NCBI GenBank assembly: GCA_964541215.1
Contig: CAZIPP010000006.1
Span: 1-34,464 of the forward strand
DNA length: 34,464 nt
From: SIG469 sp964541215
GTDB taxonomy: Bacteria > Bacillota > Clostridia > Oscillospirales > Oscillospiraceae
Reading direction: 5' to 3'
Shown: one piece after another, positions 17,907 through 27,746 of the stretch
How positions within the stretch are numbered: position 1 is the stretch's first letter
Layout of the letters: each line of letters starts with the position of its first letter
The notes under the pieces: model-generated
The model's input: only the letters and a program-made list of their open reading frames with translations
Databases searched by the model: none
What the model was told of the DNA's origin: nothing
Program-made: the position numbers and the translations under genes

Positions 17907-18319
17907 CAAGTAAACAGAGAGCCGAGTTTCGTGCTCAGGCAAACTCACTTAAGCCCATGCTTCATATAGGAAAAGACGGCATTTCTGACGCTCTTGTAGC
18001 TCAGGCAAGGGAGACTCTGCTGGCTCATGAGCTGGTAAAATGCCGTGTGCTCGAGACTGCTCTGCTGACCGCGAACGAAGCTGCCGATGCTCTGGCAGAA
18101 GCCACCGGTGCGGATTTTGTATCCGCTGCCGGCTCCACCTTCGTTATATACAAGAACAACCCCAACAAGAATAACCCCAAACACGCTGTTGCAAAGATAA
18201 AGCGCAACCCTGTTAAGGAAGGCGCAAAGGCAAGAGCTGCCAGAGCAAAGCTCCAGCGTGAAAAGAGAAACGAGTATTTTAAAAACAAGGCTATCGAAGA
18301 AAAGAGCGCCAACAAATGA
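17900..18319 (+). CDS. yhbY: YhbY-family (CRM domain) ribosome-associated RNA-binding protein
   Basis: A 139-residue protein. The first about 95 residues are a CRM domain with the conserved HIGKDGISDALVAQ block and a KCRVLETA strand; it binds pre-50S particles. A basic Lys/Arg/Asn-rich extension of about 45 residues follows (starting NPNKNNPKHAVAKIK), longer than the usual stand-alone YhbY. The extension probably adds RNA contacts. The start overlaps the rdgB stop and the stop overlaps the nadD-yqeK start (ATGA). Confidence 0.9.
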   Translation: MLTSKQRAEFRAQANSLKPMLHIGKDGISDALVAQARETLLAHELVKCRVLETALLTANEAADALAEATGADFVSAAGSTFVIYKNNPNKNNPKHAVAKIKRNPVKEGAKARAARAKLQREKRNEYFKNKAIEEKSANK

Positions 18320-19521
18320 GGCTGGGTATTCTCGGAGGTTCTTTCAATCCTCCCCATCCCGGACATATCAGATACGCGCTGGGGGCTGCCGAGTACCTGA
18401 AGCTCGATAAAGTGTTGATGATACCCGCTGCGGATCCTCCGCATAAACAGCTGGCGTTGGGTTCTCCCGAACCTGAAAAAAGGCTTGAGATGTGCCGCAT
18501 AGCAGCCAGAGAGTATCCTGTGATCGAAGTCAGCGATATTGAACTGAACCGTGACGGAAAAAGCTACACTGTGGATACTCTGCGGAAACTGCGGGAAAAC
18601 TACCCAAATGACGAGCTGTTCCTTATCATGGGCATGGATATGTTCTTGTCCTTCGATAAGTGGTATCTGCCCGGTGAGATATGCTCAATGGCGACCATTG
18701 TTATGGCATGCCGTGAAGGGAAAGACAGCAGCAGGATGACTCAGGCTGACCTTATGGAGCAAAAGATATGCTCTGAATTTGGAGGAAGTGTTATTCGTAT
18801 CCCGCTGGACTTTATCGAAATGTCTTCCACCACTGTCAGACGTATGCTGGTGTTCGGCTGTGGAGAGTATTGTTTGGACAAAGATGTCCACAGCTTTATA
18901 ATGAAAAGCGGAGCTTATACCACAGACACAGAAAGAAAAGGCATGGCTCTTGATGAGCTTCGCGATGACGCTTTCAGCCTGCACGATGAAAAACGTATCA
19001 CTCATGTTGCCGGATGTGAGGAAGCTGCCGCGAAGCTGGCACAGCGCTGGGGCGCTGATGAGGAAAATGCACGCAGAGCTGCCATTTTGCATGATATTAC
19101 AAAGGCGTTAAAATTGCCGCAGCAGTTGATATTGGCAGAAAGATATGGTATTATTCATAAGATAGACGCTAAACGTTTTCCCACCGTGAATCATGCGTTT
19201 ACCGCATCCGTTGTGGCAGAGTATGTTTACGGTGAGAGCGAAGATGTCTGCTCAGCGATACGCTGGCACACCACCGGCAAAGAAAATATGTCGGTTTTAG
19301 AGAAAATAATATATCTCGCGGATTTTATCGAGCCTACCCGCAGCTTTGACGGAGTGGACTATTTCCGCGAATTGGCGTATAAAGATTTGGACGAATGCCT
19401 TTGCCGGTCTTTGGAGCATTCCCTCAATTATCTTGCTGACGGGGGAAAGAACATTCATCCCGCTACAAGACAGGCATATGAATTCGCCGCAACACAATGC
19501 GAAAGGATAGGCATTATATGA
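18316..19521 (+). CDS. nadD: Fused nicotinate-nucleotide adenylyltransferase and YqeK-type HD phosphohydrolase
   Basis: A 401-residue two-domain protein. Residues 1 to about 200 are NadD, which makes nicotinate adenine dinucleotide: GILGGSFNPPHPGHIRYA with the HxGH site and MSSTTVRRML near 169-178. Residues about 205-401 are a YqeK-type HD domain, in other bacteria a hydrolase of Ap4A: ITHVAGCEEAA (H230), AAILHDITKAL (H259, D260), then HTTGKENMSVLEK and YLADFIEPTR. These are usually two adjacent genes. The single reading frame is open throughout with no stop at the junction. The stop overlaps the LCP gene start. Confidence 0.93.
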   Translation: MRLGILGGSFNPPHPGHIRYALGAAEYLKLDKVLMIPAADPPHKQLALGSPEPEKRLEMCRIAAREYPVIEVSDIELNRDGKSYTVDTLRKLRENYPNDELFLIMGMDMFLSFDKWYLPGEICSMATIVMACREGKDSSRMTQADLMEQKICSEFGGSVIRIPLDFIEMSSTTVRRMLVFGCGEYCLDKDVHSFIMKSGAYTTDTERKGMALDELRDDAFSLHDEKRITHVAGCEEAAAKLAQRWGADEENARRAAILHDITKALKLPQQLILAERYGIIHKIDAKRFPTVNHAFTASVVAEYVYGESEDVCSAIRWHTTGKENMSVLEKIIYLADFIEPTRSFDGVDYFRELAYKDLDECLCRSLEHSLNYLADGGKNIHPATRQAYEFAATQCERIGII

Positions 19522-21032
19522 AACTGTTCGGCAACAGCCGCAATGGCAAACACAGCAAGAAAGCGGCGGCTCCCGAAAAACAATATGTTGAGGATACAGC
19601 CGTCGAGTTTGAAGAAGAAATATATGAGGCTGAACCTGCTTTTTCGGAAAATCAGGATGATCCCTATGAGGTTTATGAAGCAGGTGAAGATATAGAAGAA
19701 GCAGCCGATAATGAATATGAAGAAGATTCGGAGGATTTCGAGGAAGAATACTCTTCAAAAAAACGCAGGCTTACCGGGCTTCAAAAGGGACTTATCATCC
19801 TTGCCGCAGTGCTGGCGATACTGGTGATACTTGTGGTCGTTATCTGGAAAAGCTTTGTTAAGCTGCCTGAGATAGCTCCTGTTGTCACAACCTCCCAGCA
19901 GACAACAACTCCCGAACTCACTCCCGAAAACACCGGTGGCATCCAGAGCATAACAGCTCCCACCACTCCCGAGCTTGAAGTCAAGGTCACCAGTGTTCAG
20001 GTCAACCCTGTTCAGGATGAAGCCGAAGTGGGCGACAACCTTGGCGAACTGCTTACCGTTCCCGGTGACCGCAAGGAAGGCTGGTACACCATTTTGCTGG
20101 TGGGTGTTGATAAAGGTTCTTATCTGACCGACACCATGATGCTTTGCTCCTTCGATATCATCAACCACGAGCTGAAGATAGCCAGCATCCCCCGCGATAC
20201 CTTCATCAACTCCAAGGCTGCCTACTATAAGCTGAACACCGCCTATACCGCAGGCTACAACAAAGGCGGCACTCAGGAAGCGGGTATGGAAGAGCTTATG
20301 AAGCAGGTATCTCTGCTGGTAGGCTTTGTGCCTGATGCGTATTGCATGATAAACCTTGAAGCCTTTGTTCAGATAGTCGATATCATCGGCGGCGTTGAGT
20401 TTGACGTGCCTCAGGATATGTATTATTCCGATCCCACTCAGAATCTGCTTATAGATCTGAAAAAGGGCGTTCAGGTGCTGGACGGCGACAAGGCTATGCA
20501 GCTTGTTCGTTTCCGCAAGGGTTATGACGCTCAGGACCTTACCAGAATGGAGGTTCAGCAGGACTTCATCAAGGCTCTTGCCAAGCAGGTTCTTACCGTT
20601 AAGAACACCCTCAAGGTACCCGAAATCTGCGAGACCGTTTTTGAGAACATGTACACCAACCTGACCGTGGGCAATATCATTGCCTTTGCTCAGGAACTGT
20701 TGAAGGTAGACCTCGACAGCATCGAAACCATGACCATGATAAATGAAGACGGCGGCTGGAACGGAACTTCCTATGTGTTCCTTTACGGCTACGACATGGT
20801 AGATACAGTCAACGAATGGTTCAACCCCTATGAGGAAGACCTGACCATCGACGACATTTACGTCTACACTCTCGAAAACGGCATCATCTCCCGCAGCCTG
20901 CGCTCCACCACCTACAACAGCCACGCTTACAGCAATTACGGCACTGCGTCTTCGTATGCAACACATGCGGCAGAGCCTGAAGGCCCCGAGGTTAACATAA
21001 CTCAGGGCGAAGACGTAGCAGCGGTGGACTGA
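19518..21032 (+). CDS. LytR-CpsA-Psr (LCP) family cell-wall glycopolymer ligase
   Basis: A 504-residue membrane-anchored enzyme that attaches teichoic acid-like polymers to peptidoglycan. A long, very acidic cytoplasmic tail (about residues 20-80) is followed by one membrane segment (LIILAAVLAILVILVVVIW, about 92-110), then a Thr/Pro-rich linker. The LCP domain runs from about 188 (ILLVGVDKGSYLTDTMML, then IASIPRDTFI and VRFRKGYDAQDLTR). I chose ATG 19518, which overlaps the previous stop and has AAGGAT upstream. LCP genes between yqeK and rsfS are common in Clostridia. The last residues are rich in Gln, Glu and Ala and lack a known domain. Confidence 0.92.
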   Translation: MKLFGNSRNGKHSKKAAAPEKQYVEDTAVEFEEEIYEAEPAFSENQDDPYEVYEAGEDIEEAADNEYEEDSEDFEEEYSSKKRRLTGLQKGLIILAAVLAILVILVVVIWKSFVKLPEIAPVVTTSQQTTTPELTPENTGGIQSITAPTTPELEVKVTSVQVNPVQDEAEVGDNLGELLTVPGDRKEGWYTILLVGVDKGSYLTDTMMLCSFDIINHELKIASIPRDTFINSKAAYYKLNTAYTAGYNKGGTQEAGMEELMKQVSLLVGFVPDAYCMINLEAFVQIVDIIGGVEFDVPQDMYYSDPTQNLLIDLKKGVQVLDGDKAMQLVRFRKGYDAQDLTRMEVQQDFIKALAKQVLTVKNTLKVPEICETVFENMYTNLTVGNIIAFAQELLKVDLDSIETMTMINEDGGWNGTSYVFLYGYDMVDTVNEWFNPYEEDLTIDDIYVYTLENGIISRSLRSTTYNSHAYSNYGTASSYATHAAEPEGPEVNITQGEDVAAVD

Positions 21033-21039
21033 TTCAGCC

Positions 21040-21134
21040 TGTATCGTATTGCATTGCGCCTGAAAGGCTTCCCCTCAAGGGGAAGGCTTCCGATACAACA
21101 TCCCTATTATAGGGACCGGCGTCCCCGACGGTCC
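21040..21134. repeat. Cluster of nested hairpins after the LCP gene
   Basis: The gap holds at least four inverted repeats. TGTATCG/CGATACA (21040-21046/21091-21097) encloses CTTCCCCT/AGGGGAAG (21068-21075/21078-21085). These are followed by TCCCTA/TAGGGA (21101-21106/21110-21115) and GGACCG/CGGTCC (21113-21118/21129-21134). It resembles small non-coding dispersed elements of Clostridia. It may also end the LCP transcript. Confidence 0.55.
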
Positions 21135-21177
21135 GCACATAAATTGTTCAAACCATGGTTAGAAAGGAAGAAAAACC

Positions 21178-21540
21178 GTGTTAACACCTAAAGAAGCCGC
21201 CATAGTTGCGGTAAAAGCCCTTGACGGCAAAAAAGGTCAGGACATTAAGCTTTTGAAGATCGCCGACCTGACAGTCATGGCGGATTACTTCATTATCTGC
21301 ACCGGCACCTCAAATACCCATATCAAGACCCTGTGCGATGAGACTGAGCATTTCATGGAAGAAGCAGGTGAGATACTGAGTCATGTGGAGGGTCACCGCT
21401 CCAATACTTGGGTGCTGATGGATTTCGGCAGCGTGGTCATCCACGTTTTCACCGATGAAGCACGCAAGTTCTATGATCTCGAGCGTCTCTGGTCAGACGC
21501 TGTTGAAGAAGATATCAGCGAGTATCTTATTGAAGACTAA
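21178..21540 (+). CDS. rsfS: Ribosome silencing factor RsfS
   Basis: A 120-residue protein that binds ribosomal protein uL14 and blocks subunit joining when nutrients are scarce. Conserved blocks KGQDIKLLKIADLTVMADYF, ICTGTSNTHIKTL and RSNTWVLMDFGSVVIHVF are visible. The GTG start at 21178 follows AGAAAGGAAG. Its place after nadD-yqeK and the LCP gene and before leuS is the usual order in Clostridia. Confidence 0.95.
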   Translation: MLTPKEAAIVAVKALDGKKGQDIKLLKIADLTVMADYFIICTGTSNTHIKTLCDETEHFMEEAGEILSHVEGHRSNTWVLMDFGSVVIHVFTDEARKFYDLERLWSDAVEEDISEYLIED

Positions 21541-21628
21541 CACAGATTAAATTGAATAGGGTGAGGGGTATTCTTACTGACAGCTGATCCCTGCCCCCTG
21601 AACCCTAATAAAATAAGGAATGATAAAG

Positions 21629-24034
<2,406 letters not shown>

Positions 24035-24041
24035 TTTATGC

Positions 24042-24070
24042 TTGACATTTGCCGCATGAACTAATATAAT
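24042..24070 (+). promoter_or_regulatory. Perfect consensus promoter for rpsU
   Basis: TTGACA at 24042-24047 and TATAAT at 24065-24070 are spaced by 17 bases, an exact match to the housekeeping consensus, starting only 8 bases after leuS ends. The leader up to the rpsU start is about 65 bases and contains two hairpins. Confidence 0.9.
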
Positions 24071-24076
24071 ATCTAA

Positions 24077-24119
24077 AGCCATGAAGTTATGGCTGCTCAA
24101 AGCCCCTTCCACAGGAAGG
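24077..24119 (+). promoter_or_regulatory. Structured 5' leader of rpsU
   Basis: AGCCAT/ATGGCT (24077-24082/24089-24094) and CCTTCC/GGAAGG (24105-24110/24114-24119) form two short hairpins in the untranslated leader. The second ends just before the GGAGGGAGGG ribosome site. They may tune rpsU translation, but this is inference. Confidence 0.4.
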
Positions 24120-24142
24120 CGCGTCGGAGGGAGGGAAAACCA

Positions 24143-24328
24143 ATGTCGGAAATCCGCGTCAAAGAAAACGAATCGCTGGAAAGTGCTCTTAAGAGATTCA
24201 AGCGCAGCTGCCAGAAGGCTGGCGTTATTGCTGAAGTCAAGAAGAGAGAGCATTATGTCAGCCCCAGCCTGAAGCGCAAGCAGAAATCCGAAGCTGCTCG
24301 TAAGAACAGCAGAAAAAAGTATTATTAA
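24143..24328 (+). CDS. rpsU: 30S ribosomal protein S21
   Basis: A 61-residue basic protein of the small ribosomal subunit. It begins MSEIRVKENESLESALKRFK and ends in a Lys/Arg-rich tail (RKNSRKKYY). The start at 24143 is preceded by a strong GGAGGGAGGG; an in-frame upstream ATG at 24089 lies in the structured leader and would add a non-homologous extension. It has its own promoter and terminator. Confidence 0.97.
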   Translation: MSEIRVKENESLESALKRFKRSCQKAGVIAEVKKREHYVSPSLKRKQKSEAARKNSRKKYY

Positions 24329-24338
24329 TAGCTTTTTT

Positions 24339-24365
24339 AAGGCCCACTCGAACAGAGTGGGCCTT
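24339..24365 (+). terminator. rpsU terminator
   Basis: AAGGCCCACTC (24339-24349) pairs with GAGTGGGCCTT (24355-24365) around a five-base loop. The 11-bp stem is perfect, followed by a short, weak T stretch. Confidence 0.8.
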
Positions 24366-24379
24366 AGTTTATGTGCTAC

Positions 24380-24499
24380 GCTGTCATTTCGATAGCCGCA
24401 AAGCGGCTGAGAAATCCCCGTCCTGTTACGCAACCATTCGGGGGATCCTCACGTCGCTCCGGTCAGCAGAGCTGACCAATCGCTCCTCAGGATGACAGC
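24380..24499. mobile_element. MITE-like element with 8-bp terminal inverted repeats
   Basis: The 120-base unit starts GCTGTCAT and ends ATGACAGC, perfect 8-bp inverted ends. Inside are AGCCGC/GCGGCT (24394-24399/24403-24408), an AATCCCC versus GGGGATC pairing, and GGTCAGC/GCTGACC (24461-24467/24471-24477). The left end shares GCTGTCATTTCGA and GAGAAATCCCC with the tandem repeats at 11614-11703. No open frame is present. It lies between the rpsU terminator and the converging minus-strand gene. Confidence 0.6.
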
Positions 24500-24501
24500 A
24501 A

Positions 24502-25248
24502 TTAATTATTAATTATTAATTGCAGTATATCCTCCACTTCACTGTACATCAAAAAAGCTTCTTCAATGCCCAGCGATTGAGCGATGGAGAGCTTCTTTTT
24601 TATACTTGCTGCCGTGTCATAAAGCACAAAGTGATGTTTCCCATTTTCACTATAGGTAAAATAATGAGCGCAGAGATCGTTTGAGAAAAAACTCTGTGCG
24701 CCGCGTTTTTGCAGTAGAACGTTCAACTCATCCCTGCTCAGAGGTGTGCCTTCGCCGGAAGGAGAGGGTAATAGAAAATCCATAGCCAGTCGTTCAACGT
24801 CCAGCGCTATTCTTTGGGAGCCGTATTTGTCGCAAAGCTCCTGAAGCCTCGCTTTAAGGCTTCCACCTGAGATGGCGGTGGGACACATTATTCTGGCTTC
24901 TGCAGCCTTTTCTCCGCAGGTTTCCGGGATATACAGCTTCAATCCTCTGGAGTTCAGACGGCTGCTGATGGGGTCAAGAAGGGAATGGTGGGACATGAAA
25001 TTTGCTACAACTCCGGAGTACCCGCGGTTCTGACATTCTCTTACTACTTCCGAAGCAAACACACTTCCGTCGCCTGAGGGCATGTTCCGGTCGGAAATTA
25101 CCATCAGTCCGCCTCTGAAAGCTCGTGAATTGGAGCTTCTCAGCAAGCGTTTGCCCGGACCGACTGTATAGTCCAGATGAGCAATACTGCATCCGGCAAT
25201 TCCTGATGACGGCAATGACTGAGAACGGGCGGTAATAAAAATCTTCAT
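24502..25248 (-). CDS. Predicted TIM-barrel-like protein, function unknown
   Basis: A 248-residue protein from ATG 25248, or 251 residues if the in-frame TTG at 25257 is used, which sits at a better distance from the GGAGGAAGG site. I do not recognise a named family. The alternating strand/helix pattern (AFRGGLMVISDRNMP, GYSGVVANFMS, QRIALDVERLAMDF, HHFVLYDTAAS) and the ending SLGIEEAFLMYSEVEDIL recall glycoside-hydrolase-18-like barrels, with low confidence. No signal peptide or membrane segment is seen. Its last six codons lie in an AT-rich tract next to the MITE-like element. It is divergent from the downstream peptidase gene. Confidence 0.7.
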   Translation of the reverse strand: MKIFITARSQSLPSSGIAGCSIAHLDYTVGPGKRLLRSSNSRAFRGGLMVISDRNMPSGDGSVFASEVVRECQNRGYSGVVANFMSHHSLLDPISSRLNSRGLKLYIPETCGEKAAEARIMCPTAISGGSLKARLQELCDKYGSQRIALDVERLAMDFLLPSPSGEGTPLSRDELNVLLQKRGAQSFFSNDLCAHYFTYSENGKHHFVLYDTAASIKKKLSIAQSLGIEEAFLMYSEVEDILQLIINN

Positions 25249-25341
25249 CTGGTTCAATGGACAACCTTCCTCCGCTGTGATATACTTTATATAAGATATT
25301 CCTGAATCTTTGGGATAAGTACAACCAAAGGAGGTTTTTTT

Positions 25342-26409
25342 GTGGACAACATTAAGAATATAATTGCAAGACTGGATGAATACGGTATCGATGCTCTGCT
25401 GCTTACCGCAGACAGCAGCTGCCACTATGCCACAGGTGTGGGGCTTAGCGAAGGCACTGCCTTTATCACAAAGCAGGGCTGCACATATATGACAGACTCC
25501 CGCTATATAGAGGCTGCTCAGAGGGATATTACTTGTGCTGATGTTCTTATGACCGACAGCGCGAATTCACCAAACTCATACATCAGCAGGATAATCAGCG
25601 AGCAGGGCATCGGGAAGATAGGCTTTGAAGAAGATCGACTCACCGTTGCTTCTTATAATAAGATCAAAGAAGACCTTGGAGTTGAGCTTGTTCCGGCTTC
25701 CGCACTGCTGATCTCACTCAGAAGATCAAAGGATTCTGATGAGATGGAAAAAATGAGGGCGGCTCAAGCGTTGACCGATGAGGTTTTTGCTGATATTCTC
25801 GGTGTTATAAAAGAAGGCATGACCGAGAAGGAGCTGGCAGCAGAGATAATCTATCGCTTTTACAAAAAAGGCGCGGAAGGACTGTCCTTCCAGCCGATTG
25901 TTGTGGCCGGTCCCAACTCCAGCTTGCCTCACGGAGTTCCCACCGAAAGAAAACTGCAAAAAGGCGACTTCATTACCATGGATATCGGCTGTGTTTTGAA
26001 CGGCTACTGCTCCGACATGACACGCACTGTGGCTCTTGGGTATGCCGATGATGAAATGAAAAAAGTGTATGAGACCGTTCTGACTGCTCAGAAAGCCGGT
26101 ATTGCTGTGGCTAAAGCCGGTATGACGGGACATGATATAGACAAAGCAGCCAGAGATGTTATTTCTGCGGCAGGTTACGGTGAATATTTCGGTCACAGCT
26201 TTGGTCATAGCCTTGGTCTTGAAGTTCACGAAGCCCCCAATGCTTCGCCGATCAACAACGAACCCATGCCTGTTGGCGCGGTCATCTCTGCGGAACCCGG
26301 CATTTATCTGCCCGGAAAGTTTGGTGTCCGCATCGAAGATGTCATCATTCTTGGCGAAAACGGCTGCGAGGATATCACAAAGTCTCCCAAAGAGCTGATA
26401 ATTGTATGA
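25342..26409 (+). CDS. M24-family aminopeptidase (Xaa-Pro peptidase type)
   Basis: A 355-residue two-domain cytoplasmic metallopeptidase that removes N-terminal residues before proline. The N-terminal creatinase-like domain covers about 1-125. The pita-bread catalytic domain shows the metal ligands D214 (ITMDIGC), D225 (CSDMTRT), H289 (GHSLGLEVHE), E318 (SAEPGIY) and E332 (RIEDV). The GTG start is supported by AAAGGAGG 7 bases upstream. It precedes efp, as Xaa-Pro peptidase genes often do in Firmicutes; both relate to proline-rich proteins. Confidence 0.93.
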   Translation: MDNIKNIIARLDEYGIDALLLTADSSCHYATGVGLSEGTAFITKQGCTYMTDSRYIEAAQRDITCADVLMTDSANSPNSYISRIISEQGIGKIGFEEDRLTVASYNKIKEDLGVELVPASALLISLRRSKDSDEMEKMRAAQALTDEVFADILGVIKEGMTEKELAAEIIYRFYKKGAEGLSFQPIVVAGPNSSLPHGVPTERKLQKGDFITMDIGCVLNGYCSDMTRTVALGYADDEMKKVYETVLTAQKAGIAVAKAGMTGHDIDKAARDVISAAGYGEYFGHSFGHSLGLEVHEAPNASPINNEPMPVGAVISAEPGIYLPGKFGVRIEDVIILGENGCEDITKSPKELIIV

Positions 26410-26436
26410 TTTTAGTATAAATTATTCCGATTGTGC

Positions 26437-26465
26437 TTGAAATGCAGACTGACATAATGTAAAAT
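26437..26465 (+). promoter_or_regulatory. Candidate efp promoter
   Basis: TTGAAA at 26437-26442 and TAAAAT at 26460-26465 are spaced by 17 bases and lie 54 bases before the efp start, so efp can be expressed apart from the peptidase gene. Confidence 0.65.
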
Positions 26466-26518
26466 AGATTAGCTAAAGTATACACACCGCTAAAAAGCGG
26501 CATAATAGGAGGAAAAAC

Positions 26519-27082
26519 ATGATATCGGTTAGTGATTTCAGAAACGGCGTAACCTTCGAGATGGACGGCAACGTAATGCAGATCGTTGAGTTCCAGCATG
26601 TTAAGCCCGGTAAAGGCGCTGCTTTTGTCCGCGTTAAGATGAGAAATGTCATAACCGGAGCCGTTACCGAAACGACTTTCAACCCCAACGACAAGTATCC
26701 CACCGCTTATGTTGAAAGAGTCAACATGGAATACCTTTATAACGATGATGATCTGTACTATTTCATGGATCAGGAAACCTACGAAACTACTCCCATCAAC
26801 AAAGAGACCCTTGATGATGGCTTCAAGTTCGTTAAGGAAAACATGGTCGTTAAGGTACTGTCCTACAAGGGCAGCGTATTCGGCGTAGAATCTCCCACCT
26901 TTGTTGAGCTGGAGATCACCGAAACCGAACCCGGTGTCAAGGGCGACACCGCTACCAACGTTATGAAGCCTGCTACTGTTGAGACCGGCGCTACCGTTAA
27001 GGTACCTCTGTTCATCAACACCGGCGACAGAATCAAGATCGACACCCGTACCGGTGAATATCTTGAAAGAGCCAAAGGCTAA
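26519..27082 (+). CDS. efp: Translation elongation factor P
   Basis: A 187-residue factor that rescues ribosomes stalled on polyproline. Domain I starts MISVSDFRNGVTFEMDG and carries the tip loop KPGKGAAF with lysine 32 at the position usually modified. Domains II and III follow, ending with FINTGDRIKIDTRTGEYLER. GGAGG precedes the ATG. It is followed 40 bases later by a CD1247-type gene, a common pairing in Clostridia. No EpmA or other modification enzyme is visible here. Confidence 0.97.
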   Translation: MISVSDFRNGVTFEMDGNVMQIVEFQHVKPGKGAAFVRVKMRNVITGAVTETTFNPNDKYPTAYVERVNMEYLYNDDDLYYFMDQETYETTPINKETLDDGFKFVKENMVVKVLSYKGSVFGVESPTFVELEITETEPGVKGDTATNVMKPATVETGATVKVPLFINTGDRIKIDTRTGEYLERAKG

Positions 27083-27122
27083 ATTATCAATACCCTAATA
27101 TCATAATAAGGAGGATTTTACT

Positions 27123-27581
27123 ATGTCTATTTCCGAAAGAGCGGCATATTTGAGAGGACTTGCCGACGGTATGAACCTTGACACCGCCAACGGAGAAGGC
27201 AAGCTTCTTGCGGCACTCATCGATACTATCGGTGATATCGCAGACGAGCTGGAGGTCCTTACTCAGAACAGCGCAGATATTGCTGACGAGCTTGACGAGA
27301 TCAACGACGAACTCAATGATATCGCCACACTGTTCGACGACATCTATGAAGAAGATGACGACGATATGTTTGACGATGACGACCTGTTCGACGATGAGGA
27401 AGATTTCGTTGACGATGACTATTTTGGCATCGATGACTACTTCTATTCTGTCAAGTGCCCCACCTGCGACGAAGAGATCGAACTGGATGAAGCTACTCTG
27501 GAAGCCGGCAGCATCAAATGCCCTGCCTGCGGCGAAGAGCTTGAATTCGATATCGACGAAGAGGTCGAAGACGAGGAATAA
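27123..27581 (+). CDS. CD1247-type protein with C-terminal zinc ribbon
   Basis: A 152-residue acidic protein. The N-terminal about 75 residues (SISERAAYLRGLADGMNL...) form a helical, coiled-coil-prone domain known in Clostridia as the CD1247 N-terminal domain; its function is unknown. A run dominated by Asp and Glu (about 76-110) follows. The C-terminus is a zinc ribbon with two CxxC pairs, CPTCDEE and CPACGEE. AAGGAGG precedes the ATG. It is probably co-transcribed with efp and ended by the hairpin at 27586. Confidence 0.85.
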   Translation: MSISERAAYLRGLADGMNLDTANGEGKLLAALIDTIGDIADELEVLTQNSADIADELDEINDELNDIATLFDDIYEEDDDDMFDDDDLFDDEEDFVDDDYFGIDDYFYSVKCPTCDEEIELDEATLEAGSIKCPACGEELEFDIDEEVEDEE

Positions 27582-27585
27582 TCAC

Positions 27586-27623
27586 ATTATTGCCGTTATG
27601 CTCCAAAGCATAACGGCAATAAT
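27586..27623 (+). terminator. Terminator after the efp/CD1247 unit
   Basis: A perfect 16-bp stem (27586-27601 with 27608-27623), core GCCGTTATGC, around a six-base loop TCCAAA. It begins four bases after the stop codon. Confidence 0.85.
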
Positions 27624-27746
27624 TTATCAGTTCCGGATCAATGGCTCGAAATGTTAATAAAACGGCTCAGAATACTGATTTAAATATGGGCGGATAAAGA
27701 TTAAACTAAGCGCAGAGAATTGAAAAGAAAATAATGGAGGAAACAT

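Noticed and set aside
21541..21628. T-box leader before leuS
   Set aside because: Only 88 bases are available, and there is no terminator/antiterminator fold or T-box sequence.
27178..27657. A 159-codon frame overlapping the CD1247-type gene
   Set aside because: It is a +1-frame shadow rich in Thr, Met and Ser; the other frame has the known domain and zinc ribbon and a proper ribosome site.
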